Origin: Alphaproteobacteria bacterium
Lineage (GTDB): Bacteria; Pseudomonadota; Alphaproteobacteria; DSM-16000; Inquilinaceae
Assembly: GCA_028281265.1 (NCBI GenBank)
Contig: JANQKE010000223.1
Coordinates: forward strand, 1 to 59,971
Direction: 5' to 3'
DNA: 59,971 bases
Shown: piece by piece, positions 1-7,931 of the stretch
How the letters are laid out: each line of letters starts with the position of its first letter
How positions within the stretch are numbered: position 1 is the first letter of the stretch
Program-made: the position numbers and the translations under genes
The notes under the pieces: generated by a model
The model's database searches: none
What the model was told of the DNA's origin: nothing
Seen by the model: the letters and a program-made list of their open reading frames with translations, nothing else

Positions 1-87
1 GGCCGCCCGCTGCGTTGCGCCGCTTGCCCGATGGCACCGCATCGCGCCGTGCTACGCGCCTCCACGGATCGATCCGGCACACGCCAA

Positions 88-121
88 CAGATCGACCCGA
101 TAGTCCCTGAAAACGCTCTAG
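88..121 (+). repeat. Dispersed repeat R3, copy a
   Basis: A 34-bp stretch containing the core TCCCTGAAAACGCTCTAG. The whole stretch recurs, inverted and with few mismatches, at 59869-59905 near the other end of the window. The core alone recurs at 20811-20826 (inverted) and 21551-21568. It lies outside genes and abuts repeat R2 copy a. Function unknown. Confidence 0.7.
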
Positions 122-248
122 AGCGGGATGGGCGTTCGGTGCGATCGCTGTTGCGATCGCGCATGACGTCTGAACCCTGCTCTCACTCTCAGCTTGGAGA
201 GCAAGAGGCGGATATGAGGGTGATCCACCCTCATGTCCTCTTGCTCTA
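121..248 (+). repeat. Dispersed repeat R2, copy a, with nested hairpin
   Basis: About 128 bp that match 17507-17620 in inverted orientation. Shared blocks include GCGTTCGGTGCGATCGC, CTTGGAGA and ATGAGGGTG/CACCCTCAT. It holds a nested stem: GAGCAAGAGG (199-208) pairs with CCTCTTGCTC (237-246), and inside it 9-bp arms 214-222/226-234 close a 3-nt loop. It ends just before the Shine-Dalgarno of the molybdoenzyme gene, so the hairpin may lie in that gene's leader. No promoter is evident. Confidence 0.7.
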
Positions 249-258
249 GGAGACCGCC

Positions 259-2586
259 ATGCCGCTATACAACGCCGCACATTGGGGTATCTACGAAATC
301 TCCGAAGCCTCGGGAGGCTCGCAAGATTCGGCCAGCCGCATTGCGATCGCGCCGTTCTCCGGGGATCCGGCGCCCTCAGGCATCGGCCTGGATCAGGTGA
401 CGGAAACCGTCATGCGGCAACGGGTCAGACGCCCGGCGGTGCGCCGTGGCTGGCTGGAAAGCCGCAAGACCGGACATCCGAGCGGCCGCCGCCGCGGCGA
501 GGATTCATTCGTGGAAGTGAGTTGGGATGTCGCCGCCCGGCTCTGCGCCGAAGAACTGCAACGGGTCCGCGACACCTATGGGAACAGGGCGATCTTCGGC
601 GGGTCCTACGGATGGGCCAGTGCCGGCCGGTTCCACCATGCCCAGAGCCAGATCCACCGGTTCCTGAACTGTATCGGCGGCTATGTCCGCCACACGGAAT
701 CCTACAGTCTCGGAGCCGGGCATGTGGTGATGCCGCATGTCGTTGCGCCCATGGCCACGCTGATCGCCCAGCATACGACCTGGGACGTGATGGCCGAACA
801 CACGCAATTGTTCGTCGCATTCGGCGGCGTGCCGACCAAGAACGCGCAAGTATCGCCCGGTGGCGTCGGCCGTCACCGCGTCGGCCCCGGTCTTCAGGCC
901 ATGGCGCGAGGTGGCACGCGGTTCGTCAACGTCAGCCCCGTCAACGACAATCTGGATGCCGTAGAGACCGCGGACTGGATCAGGATCCGACCCAACACGG
1001 ACACGGCGCTGATGCTGGGGCTCGCCTGGCAGCTTCAGGCGGAAGGGCGACACGACCGCGCGTTCCTGGACACGTACTGTACCGGCTATCCGACGTTCGA
1101 GGCCTATCTTCGCGGCGAAACCGACGGTGTCGCCAAGACGCCGGAATGGGCATCGACGATTACGGGCGTATCCGCACCGACCATTCGGCAACTCGCCGAT
1201 GCCATGTCGGCGTCCCGCACGATGCTGAGCGTCGCCTGGTCGTTGCAGCGGGCCGAGTCCGGAGAACAGCCCTTCTGGATGCTGGTGACGCTTGCGGCGA
1301 TGCTGGGGCAGATCGGGTTGCCCGGGGGCGGATTTGGTGTGGGGTACGGCCCGGCCAACACCATGGGAACGCCGTTCCATGCGCTGCCCGGACCGTCATT
1401 GCCCCAAGGGACCAACCCGGTCGCCGACTTCATACCGGTCGCGCGCATCGCGGACATGCTCCTCAATCCGGGCGGAACAGTCTCCTACAATGGCCGCCGA
1501 TTGACCTATCCGGATATCCGGCTGGTCTACTGGGCGGGCGGCAATCCGTTTCACCATCATCAGGATCTGTCGCGCCTGGCCGCGGCATGGCAGAAGCCGG
1601 AAACCGTCATCGTGCACGAGCCCTACTGGACGGCGACGGCCAAGCGCGCCGACATCGTCTTGCCGGTGAACACGACGCTGGAACGCAACGATATAGGCAA
1701 TGCCAAGCAGGAAGGCGTGCTGGTCGCCATGAAGCAGGTCGCTCAGGCTCCGGGACTGGCCTTGTCGGACTACGACATCCTGTCGAAGATCGCGGCGGGT
1801 ATGGGCGTGGCGGACGCCTTTACCGAAGGACGCCGGGCGGAGGACTGGCTTCGCCGCATGTACGACGATCTCTCCGAGCGATGGAAAGGCGACGATATCG
1901 AACTGCCGGACTTCGACGCGTTCTGGGAACGAGGTCTGGTCGAGCTGCCTGCCCGGACGCGATCGATCGACATGCTCGGGGATTTTCGCAACGACCCCGA
2001 CTTGCACAGGCTCGACACGCCGTCGGGCCGGATTGAACTCTTCTCCGAGCAGATCGCCTCGTTCGGGCTGGCGGACTGTCCAGGGCATCCGACCTGGATG
2101 CCGCCAACCGAATGGTTGGGCGGTCCGCTTGCCGATACCTATCCGTTACACCTCCTGACGGATCAGCCGGCGCGCAAGTTGCACAGCCAGCTCGACTGCG
2201 CTCCCTACAGCGCGGCGGGAAAGATCGCAGGGCGGGAACCGATCTATATGTCACCGCAGGACGCTGCGGACCGACGCATCGAGGACGGCGATGTCGTCGA
2301 GGTCTTCAATGCTCGCGGCTGCTGCCTTGCTGCGGCAGTTGTGGCGGACGTCATGATGCCGGGTGTCGTTCGCATCGCGACGGGAGCCTGGTACGATCCG
2401 GATGAAACCGGTCGGGACAAGCACGGAAACCCCAACGTTCTGACCCGGGACGTCGGTGCATCCTCGCTGTCGCAAGGATGCGCGGCGCAGTCATGCCTGG
2501 TCGATGTCCGTCTCGCCGTGGATCCGCCACCGGTGACGGCATTTGAACTGCCGGTGTTTCAGGCCGATGACGGAGACATGCTGTGA
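259..2586 (+). CDS. Molybdopterin-dependent oxidoreductase, BisC/TorA branch of the DMSO reductase family
   Basis: 775-aa protein of the size and layout of cytoplasmic biotin/methionine sulfoxide reductases. The N-terminal part has YGWASAGRFHHAQSQ and then YSLGAG, where the Ser takes the place of the Mo-ligand Ser of BisC, TorA and DorA. The bis-MGD-binding C-terminal domain (DQPARKLHSQ, NARGCCLAAAVV) is complete. There is no twin-arginine signal and no N-terminal Cys cluster for an Fe-S centre, so a soluble cytoplasmic S- or N-oxide reductase is expected, with thioredoxin-type electron supply. ATG 259 follows AGGAGA at 248-253. It stands alone, with no membrane anchor or Fe-S subunit beside it. 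The substrate is not predictable: biotin sulfoxide, methionine sulfoxide and TMAO are all possible. Confidence 0.88.
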   Translation: MPLYNAAHWGIYEISEASGGSQDSASRIAIAPFSGDPAPSGIGLDQVTETVMRQRVRRPAVRRGWLESRKTGHPSGRRRGEDSFVEVSWDVAARLCAEELQRVRDTYGNRAIFGGSYGWASAGRFHHAQSQIHRFLNCIGGYVRHTESYSLGAGHVVMPHVVAPMATLIAQHTTWDVMAEHTQLFVAFGGVPTKNAQVSPGGVGRHRVGPGLQAMARGGTRFVNVSPVNDNLDAVETADWIRIRPNTDTALMLGLAWQLQAEGRHDRAFLDTYCTGYPTFEAYLRGETDGVAKTPEWASTITGVSAPTIRQLADAMSASRTMLSVAWSLQRAESGEQPFWMLVTLAAMLGQIGLPGGGFGVGYGPANTMGTPFHALPGPSLPQGTNPVADFIPVARIADMLLNPGGTVSYNGRRLTYPDIRLVYWAGGNPFHHHQDLSRLAAAWQKPETVIVHEPYWTATAKRADIVLPVNTTLERNDIGNAKQEGVLVAMKQVAQAPGLALSDYDILSKIAAGMGVADAFTEGRRAEDWLRRMYDDLSERWKGDDIELPDFDAFWERGLVELPARTRSIDMLGDFRNDPDLHRLDTPSGRIELFSEQIASFGLADCPGHPTWMPPTEWLGGPLADTYPLHLLTDQPARKLHSQLDCAPYSAAGKIAGREPIYMSPQDAADRRIEDGDVVEVFNARGCCLAAAVVADVMMPGVVRIATGAWYDPDETGRDKHGNPNVLTRDVGASSLSQGCAAQSCLVDVRLAVDPPPVTAFELPVFQADDGDML

Positions 2587-3209
2587 AACTCGGTTGTCAA
2601 GTGAAAGACAGCGGCTACTCAACAAGCTTCAATTGAAGGGGAAGTCCGTACAAAGCCCGAACTTAAGCAGGAATTTCTCCGACTCGATTTGGATGTTGTT
2701 CCGGATATGGGCATTGCACTGTTGTCGGTGGCTGTTTTTGTTGCCGTCTTCCGTTTTCTTGCCTTCCGAACCATGCCGTGCTCTTACTGTTGGACATTGA
2801 CGTCGGAACTGGATGATCCTCCCGGCCGCCGCGCCCGTTGGCGGGTTTCAAGGACCCATCGTCAACATATGCTAAAATGTGCAAACGCGATCGGGAGCGT
2901 GCCGAATCCCCGCACCTTGCCGATGGGCCAAAGCCGACCTTGAGAGAGATCGCGGTCGATTTCGCCGAGAAGTAAGAGCATGGTGCGCATGGCGGAGTTC
3001 ACCGAGATCGGTGTGCACCGGCGCTACTTGGCCTGCCTGTGTGAGGAAGGCCTTTTGGATAAGGTCGGCTATGGGCCGTATCGCGCAGGCCAGAAGGCGG
3101 CGTAGTGCGTCCCGAAGTGACCGATTGAAAATCAGGCTCTGGCCATCTGAAAGTGCTTGGTATGCCGTGATCGCTGGCGGTTTTGCGGAGAAGGAACTAT
3201 CTTGGCTTT
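2587..3209. other. 623-bp region without a supported gene
   Basis: Lower GC than its surroundings at first (about 2590-2880). One plus-strand frame is open from 2605 to 2943; from a TTG at 2689 it would give 84 aa with one hydrophobic segment (near MGIALLSVAVFVAVFRF), but there is no good ribosome binding site and no recognised family. Further on, short open pieces at about 2890-2970 and 2980-3105 (start MVRMAEFTEIGVHRR) look like pieces of a decayed gene broken by a TAA. No function is assigned. Confidence 0.4.
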
Positions 3210-3434
3210 ATGGCTCACGAGCGTATCGAAACCCATCCAGGCGTCATGCAGGGAAAGCCCGTTATCCGCGATACACGGGTGACGGTGGAGCAGATCGTGC
3301 GTGAGTGCGCCCGCGGGCTGACCGCTGCCGAAGTGGTACACCAATATCCACGTCTCACCGAGACGGATGTGCTCGCGGCGCTCGCTTACGCGGCTGACTA
3401 TCTCGCCAACGACATCACGGTCGCCGCCGAATAG
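3210..3434 (+). CDS. DUF433 family antitoxin (VapB-like)
   Basis: 74 aa from ATG 3210, with GGAGAAGGA upstream at 3187-3195; an upstream TTG at 3183 is the alternative. The sequence MAHERIETHPGVMQGKPVIR followed by DTRVTVEQIV and a C-terminal LTETDVLAALAYAADYLAN is the standard DUF433 pattern, a small winged-helix protein with a short dimerising C-terminus. DUF433 genes are usually the first gene of type II toxin-antitoxin pairs whose second gene is a DUF5615 PIN-like protein. That is the case here, with TAG (3432-3434) directly followed by the toxin ATG. It is expected to neutralise the toxin and autoregulate the pair. Confidence 0.85.
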   Translation: MAHERIETHPGVMQGKPVIRDTRVTVEQIVRECARGLTAAEVVHQYPRLTETDVLAALAYAADYLANDITVAAE

Positions 3435-3761
3435 ATGAGAGTTCTCGCCGACGAGTGCTGCCCGCGCGCAGTCGTCGAGGCGATGCGGCATGTTGGTCTG
3501 GATGTCGGCTATGCCGCCGAGACCGATGCGCGCTCCTCCGACACCGACCTGCTTGCCATAGCGAACGCGGAAAAGCGGATCATCGTCACGGAGGATTTCG
3601 ATTTCGGCGATCTTCTCTTCCGCAACCGTTTGCCGGCCGTGGGTGCCATCATCGTGTTCCTACCGACGCTCGCTCCGGATATGCGTGCAGATCGGCTCAC
3701 ATCGGTCATGCAATCACCAGATCAACCTGCGTTCAGATGGACTCATCTGAACGCAGGTTGA
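3435..3761 (+). CDS. DUF5615 PIN-like toxin with a repeat-derived C-terminus
   Basis: 108 aa. The N-terminal 90 residues show the DUF5615/Mut7-C-like PIN fold: MRVLADECCPRAVVEAMR with the first acidic residue, D in SSDTDLLAIA, then IIVTEDFDFGDLL with the acidic cluster. Such proteins are presumed RNases. The last residues (from about DQPAF) are read from repeat R1 copy 1, and the stop TGA (3759-3761) lies inside the right arm of its hairpin. The normal family ending, a beta strand after the last helix with a basic RIR-type tail, is missing. The toxin may therefore be weakened or inactive. It starts immediately after the antitoxin stop, so the two are cotranslated. Confidence 0.8.
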   Translation: MRVLADECCPRAVVEAMRHVGLDVGYAAETDARSSDTDLLAIANAEKRIIVTEDFDFGDLLFRNRLPAVGAIIVFLPTLAPDMRADRLTSVMQSPDQPAFRWTHLNAG

Positions 3762-3812
3762 TCTATTTCAAAGATTTAGAGCATCCTGCGTCCGTTCGGA
3801 CGCAGGATGCTC
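3719..3812 (+). repeat. Palindromic repeat R1, copy 1
   Basis: Two hairpins joined by an AT-rich spacer. Hairpin B (3719-3764) has perfect 20-bp arms, AGATCAACCTGCGTTCAGAT and its complement, around a 6-nt loop. Hairpin A (3779-3812) has perfect 16-bp arms starting GAGCATCCTGCGTCCG around TT. The spacer is ATTTCAAAGATTTA. It overlaps the 3' end of the toxin gene and supplies its stop codon. Other copies: 19036-19179, 40895-41000, 44354-44455, 51783-51897 and 54208-54305. Confidence 0.9.
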
Positions 3813-3936
3813 CAGAGCTGACATTCACCGGCAAGCTGACGATCGTTGAGCAACGCCGCGTAAGACAAAGAGCCCTACCTTAAAGAATCCGCAGTAGTGT
3901 CTGCTTGAGCTGGACGGCGACGGAGACCCTGTCTTC

Positions 3937-4262
3937 AGCCGGAGCGTCAAGACCACCGAAGCCGGCGGTACGACACGGCAAGGAAGGGGAGGGGTCGCAA
4001 GCGCCACGCCCCGGTTGATGCCGATGGCCGCACCCTTGTGATCGAACCTCATCGGGCCGATGTTCAGGACCGGGATGGCGGTGTCCCGCAGCTTGCGGCG
4101 TCCAGGCGCCCCATTCCCTTCATGGAGACCGTGTTCGCCGACAGCGGCTATGCCGGGACCGGATGGCACGGGCGACCGCCATCGCCTTCCTCTATGCCGC
4201 TTCCGCCATTCTCCCCATCGGACGACTGGCCGGAGCTCCATGAATTCCGCAACCGACTCTAA
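3937..4262 (+). pseudogene. IS5-like transposase remnant
   Basis: Recognisable pieces of an IS5-family DDE transposase in more than one frame: SRSVKTTEAGG at about 3937-3969, then after a frameshift YDTARKGRGRKRHAPVDADG and LVIEPHRADVQDRDG, then ADSGYAG at about 4138. In another frame the typical C-terminus ATAIAFLYAASAILPIGRLA follows, ending near 4240. The N-terminal third is missing and no terminal inverted repeats are visible. It is a decayed insertion between the toxin-antitoxin pair and the transporter operon. Confidence 0.75.
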
Positions 4263-4394
4263 GGCCAAGGCCCCGCTTCAGCCATCCGGCCCCTCCGACA
4301 GGCCGTCCATGTGTCAGTCATTGGCCCCAACGCGCTGCGTGCGAGCACTTCTCCAGTCGGCATCATAGGGTTGCCAGACTGCCGGGCAAGAAAC

Positions 4395-4474
4395 TTGTAT
4401 TATTGACATGATATTATGACTATGTTTGCCTTTGTTAAGTGGGATGGTTTCCCGCCTGGAGGCAAAAGGGAGGA
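4395..4474 (+). promoter_or_regulatory. AT-rich leader of the tctCBA operon
   Basis: A strikingly AT-rich stretch in GC-rich DNA (TTGTATTATTGACATGATAT from 4395), including a TTGACA at 4403-4408, lies upstream of the tctC ribosome binding site (GGGAGGA, 4468-4474). No well-spaced -10 box can be fixed. It probably holds the operon promoter and an operator. Confidence 0.35.
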
Positions 4475-4479
4475 GTATC

Positions 4480-5502
4480 ATGATAGGCAGAACAACCGCG
4501 GTTTTGGGCCGTTTGATGGGCTCCGTGGGAAGGGCGGCGGCGGCAGGGCTCGTGCTGGCGGTCTGTGTCGGCGTCGCGCCGGGTAACGCGGAAGATGCAT
4601 GGCCTGACGAGCCGATCACTATCGTCGTCCCGTTCAATGCAGGCGGCAGCGCCGATCGTATGGCGCGCAGCCTGTCGGGTCCGCTCGGTGAAGAACTCGG
4701 CGTACCGGTCACCGTGGAGAACCGACCGGGCGGCTCCGGAGGGCTTGGCGCTGCCTGGGTGGCCCGGCAACCGGCAGACGGCAATACGCTGCTGCTGATG
4801 CAGGCAACGCCCTACTTAGCTGGCGCCATCATCTTTGGCGGTGCTCCGATCGCCTGGGACGATTTCAGTTTTCTGAATGCGCAATGGAATGATTATGGTA
4901 TCGTTGTTGTGCACAACGATAGTCCGTACCAGACCTTTGCGGAACTGGTCGCTGCGATGCGTGAGCCCGGCGAGGTTTCCTCAGGCATCATCTACGGAAA
5001 TGGCGGGCATCTGCAGACGGTCCTTTTCATGGAGGCGCTGGGCATTCCCCAGAGCAATGTGCGCTTCGTCACCTATGATGGCGGCGCTCCTTTGCGCGCC
5101 GCTCTGGCGGGCAATCAGGTGGATTTCCAGGTCCTGGCGGCCGGAGGTGCCGCTGGCATCATGGATAGACTGCGCGTTCTGGCCGTGGCCAATACGGCGA
5201 ACCCGGATGGTTTCGACGCGCCGCTGCTGAACGATGCGCTGGCAGAGCTCGGGCTTGACCCGATCGCCATCATCGGCGGTAACGTTTCGGGTTTGCTGGT
5301 CCGTTCCGAACTCCAACAGGAGCACCCTGAGCGCTACGCAACGTTGGTCGCCGCCTACGAAGCGGTGGTCAACAGCGAGGCTTACCAAGCGGCAGCGGCC
5401 GAAGCTCGCGTCGGTGCCGATTGGGTGGGACCCGAGGCCAGCCAGAAAATGGGCAACGAGGCCTTCGAGGCACTGTCGTCACTTGCGGGGGTGCTAAACT
5501 GA
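4480..5502 (+). CDS. tctC: TctC/Bug-family tripartite tricarboxylate transporter substrate-binding protein
   Basis: 340 aa from ATG 4480, chosen because GGGAGGA lies 5 nt upstream; a TTG at 4426 would also be in frame. An N-terminal signal peptide (basic start, hydrophobic core AAAGLVLAVCVGVAPGNAEDA) directs it to the periplasm. The mature protein opens with WPDEPITIVVPFNAGGSADR and has VTVENRPGGSGGLGA, the two beta-strand/loop motifs that hold a carboxylate ligand in Bug proteins. It is followed by tctB and tctA on the same strand, so the three form a complete secondary transporter driven by an ion gradient. The ligand cannot be read from sequence. Confidence 0.9.
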   Translation: MIGRTTAVLGRLMGSVGRAAAAGLVLAVCVGVAPGNAEDAWPDEPITIVVPFNAGGSADRMARSLSGPLGEELGVPVTVENRPGGSGGLGAAWVARQPADGNTLLLMQATPYLAGAIIFGGAPIAWDDFSFLNAQWNDYGIVVVHNDSPYQTFAELVAAMREPGEVSSGIIYGNGGHLQTVLFMEALGIPQSNVRFVTYDGGAPLRAALAGNQVDFQVLAAGGAAGIMDRLRVLAVANTANPDGFDAPLLNDALAELGLDPIAIIGGNVSGLLVRSELQQEHPERYATLVAAYEAVVNSEAYQAAAAEARVGADWVGPEASQKMGNEAFEALSSLAGVLN

Positions 5503-5563
5503 ACGCTTCCGTCGTCACCGGCGCGCGCTTGATTGGGCGCGCCACAATTCCAGGGGACGAAGG

Positions 5564-6058
5564 ATGTCCGATTCATCTCCAGGCGATGAGGTGCCCGGCG
5601 TCGCGCCGGTAACGCCCCCTCGTTTCCCGCTCGGCTCCATACTCCTTGCGCTGTTCCTGGGCATGGCCATGGCAGCTTACGCCCTGAGCGTGTTCGAACA
5701 TGCAAGACGGGTGACCGACTGGTTGCTGATAGTGCCGGTCGCGGTGCTCGGCATCGCGACGCTTGCCGTGGCCGCCCTCGATGACTGGCGGCAGGGCCGG
5801 CTGGGGCGGGCACCGGCGCGGGGCGAGGGCGATGGCAAAATCGGTGCTGCCCTTGTGGTGCTCGTCCTCGCCTATGTCGGCTCCATCCCCTGGATCGGGT
5901 TCGATGTGGCAACGGCCATCTTCATTGCCCTGGCACTCGTTCTGCAAGGCGAACGCCGCCTGAAGGTCGTGCTGCCCGTAAGCCTGCTGACCGCCGGACT
6001 GCTTGTTTGGCTGTTCCGGCATGTGATGGGTATCCCTGTGCCTTCCAGCTTGATCTAA
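5564..6058 (+). CDS. tctB: TctB-type small membrane subunit (DUF1468)
   Basis: 164 aa from ATG 5564, after GGGGACGAAGG. Four hydrophobic segments are visible, with a charged cytoplasmic loop after the second (DDWRQGRLGRAPARGEGDG). This is the usual four-helix TctB layout and length. It is the small integral membrane subunit of the tripartite tricarboxylate transporter, thought to stabilise the large TctA channel subunit. It lies 61 bp after tctC and 7 bp before tctA. Confidence 0.85.
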   Translation: MSDSSPGDEVPGVAPVTPPRFPLGSILLALFLGMAMAAYALSVFEHARRVTDWLLIVPVAVLGIATLAVAALDDWRQGRLGRAPARGEGDGKIGAALVVLVLAYVGSIPWIGFDVATAIFIALALVLQGERRLKVVLPVSLLTAGLLVWLFRHVMGIPVPSSLI

Positions 6059-6065
6059 GGCCGTC

Positions 6066-7580
6066 ATGATCGACACGGTTGCTTTCCAAGGCGCCATCGA
6101 CATCCTTTCGACGAGCCCAATGGCCTGGCTCGTCGTGCCGCCGGGCCTCGTCATCGGCCTGATCTTCGGGGCCGTGCCAGGCTTGTCGATCTCAATCGCG
6201 ATGGCGGTTTTTCTGCCCGCGACCCTTTACATGGATTTTCTTCCCGCGATCCTTTTTCTGACGGCCATCTTCACCGGCGGCGGTTTTGGGGGCGCCATTC
6301 CCGCGATCCTGATGAACATACCAGGGACATCCGCGGCGGTCGCCACTGCGATCGACGGTTATCCGATGTCCAGGCAGGGCCGTCATGGCGAGGCGCTCGG
6401 CGCCGGGCTTGCCGCTTCGGTGATCGGGACCTTCGTCGGATATGCGCTGCTTCTGCTGATCGTCGATTTCGTCGCCGGCTGGGTCTTGCTGCTGGGACCG
6501 ACGGAGATGCTTGTCGTCGCAAGCTGGGGCTTGCTTCTTATCGCGATCTTGAACGACTCCACCGTGGCCAAAGGGCTTGCCGCCGGTGCCCTTGGCCTTC
6601 TGATCTCCACGGTCGGTTACTCAAACACCGGCATGATGCGCGGTACGTTCGGCAGCATGTACCTGCTTGACGGAATCCCGGCGATCCCAGCGCTCATCGG
6701 CCTATTCGCCGCAGCGGAACTGTACGGCCTTGCGGGGCGCGACTACATCATCCGCGATGCCGGCCTGCGGGCGGTCAAGATGGCGTCGATCCTGATGGGC
6801 GTGAAGAAGACGCTGCAGCAGCCCATCGGACTGATCAGGGGAAGCTTGATCGGTACCTGCATCGGGACGGTGCCGGGCGTCGGCGCAAGCGTGGCAAATC
6901 TGGCCTCCTACGCGGTCGCCCGTCGCGCCGATCCTGCGGCGTTCGGCAAGGGCGATCGGCGCGGTGTCATTGCATCGGAGGCAGCCAATTCGAGTTCTGA
7001 AGGGGGCGGAATGGTCACCTTGCTTGCGCTCGGCATCCCCGCAGGGGCGGGTACGGCCATCCTTCTGGGGGCATTTGCGATGCACAACGTGACCGGTGGG
7101 CCCCGCTTCATCGCGGAGAACACCGACGTTGTTTATGCGCTGATCCTGGGCAACATGGCGCAAACGGTGATGTTGTTCGGTCTGGGGATCGGGTTTGTCT
7201 TCCTGTCGGGCTACATCATCAGAACGCCCTTACGTTTCCTGATCCCGATCGTCATCTCGATCTCGATGATGGGCGCCTACGCGATCACGGGCAGCATGGT
7301 CGGCCCTTTGACGGTGGCGGGCGCCGGAGCGCTCGGTTGGCTGATGAAGCGCTACCGCTACCCGGTGACGGCGACCGTGGTGGGGCTTCTTGTCGGCGGC
7401 CTCGCCGAAGGGGAGCTTGTGCGGTCCTGGCAGATCTCAGGGGGCGATCCGGCCTTCATTCTCGAGCGCCCGATCACTTTGGCCCTGCTTGCGATCATGG
7501 TGGTTTCGCTTCTGCCGGGCCTCTTGCGCCGCGCGATGTCGCGCCGTCCCCAGGGTTCGGTTTCCAGGAGCGCGACATGA
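6066..7580 (+). CDS. tctA: TctA-type large membrane permease of the tripartite tricarboxylate transporter
   Basis: 504 aa, the normal TctA length, with about 11-12 hydrophobic segments. Family motifs are clear: GLIFGAVPGLSISIAMAVFL near residue 30, GGGFGGAIPAILMNIPGTSA with AIDGYPMSRQG near residues 75-105, and the repeat of the motif in the second half (GTVPGVGASVANLASY, then EAANSSSEGGGM and TLALGIPAG-like LALGIPAGAGTA). It forms the carboxylate-conducting part of TctCBA in the inner membrane. ATG 6066 follows AAGG closely. No gene follows on this strand before the ISNCY-like remnant. Confidence 0.92.
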   Translation: MIDTVAFQGAIDILSTSPMAWLVVPPGLVIGLIFGAVPGLSISIAMAVFLPATLYMDFLPAILFLTAIFTGGGFGGAIPAILMNIPGTSAAVATAIDGYPMSRQGRHGEALGAGLAASVIGTFVGYALLLLIVDFVAGWVLLLGPTEMLVVASWGLLLIAILNDSTVAKGLAAGALGLLISTVGYSNTGMMRGTFGSMYLLDGIPAIPALIGLFAAAELYGLAGRDYIIRDAGLRAVKMASILMGVKKTLQQPIGLIRGSLIGTCIGTVPGVGASVANLASYAVARRADPAAFGKGDRRGVIASEAANSSSEGGGMVTLLALGIPAGAGTAILLGAFAMHNVTGGPRFIAENTDVVYALILGNMAQTVMLFGLGIGFVFLSGYIIRTPLRFLIPIVISISMMGAYAITGSMVGPLTVAGAGALGWLMKRYRYPVTATVVGLLVGGLAEGELVRSWQISGGDPAFILERPITLALLAIMVVSLLPGLLRRAMSRRPQGSVSRSAT

Positions 7581-7589
7581 CCCCCCAAT

Positions 7590-7828
7590 CCTTGTCGTGA
7601 CGACACGCGACGCCCATCGCAACCAGGTCGATCTGCCGGCCCATGCCGGCAGCCACAGATGCCGCGAGGCGTCCTGGTGCAGCATCATCCCGGGCAGCGC
7701 ACCGCTTGCGATGGGCCGGCCGCCTCGGCGCCGGGCGCACCCGCGCTCAGCCGTCCCCGGCAATACCGATCGTTGATCTCCTCGAACTTCATCAGCCGAA
7801 GCTCCTGCAGCACCTCCGTCCGTCCCAT
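7590..7828 (-). pseudogene. ISNCY-like transposase remnant
   Basis: The minus strand from ATG 7828 reads MGRTEVLQELRLMKFEEIND then RYCRGRLS, the typical N-terminus of ISNCY-type transposases. After a deletion and frameshift it reads LPGMMLHQDASRHLWL, the LLHQDGSRHEWL core of the same family, at about 7640-7690. Most of the gene is missing. Upstream, 7835-7895 has a repeated CCGGACAGAT motif that may be the old inverted-repeat end. It sits in the 351 bp between the convergent tctA and dctM genes, which otherwise hold nothing. Confidence 0.7.
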
Positions 7829-7931
7829 CCCGGCTCCCCTTTCCGGAGCCGCTCTAAAACCGGACAGATCACTTGCTGCATTCGCCGGACAGATGACGGG
7901 TTAGCGACAGTCACTCTCATGTCATCCTGCT

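Noticed and set aside
31-249. Small 72-codon frame at the window start
   Set aside because: Consists entirely of repeats R3 and R2; the peptide part PIVPENAL recurs upstream of trpG because of R3.
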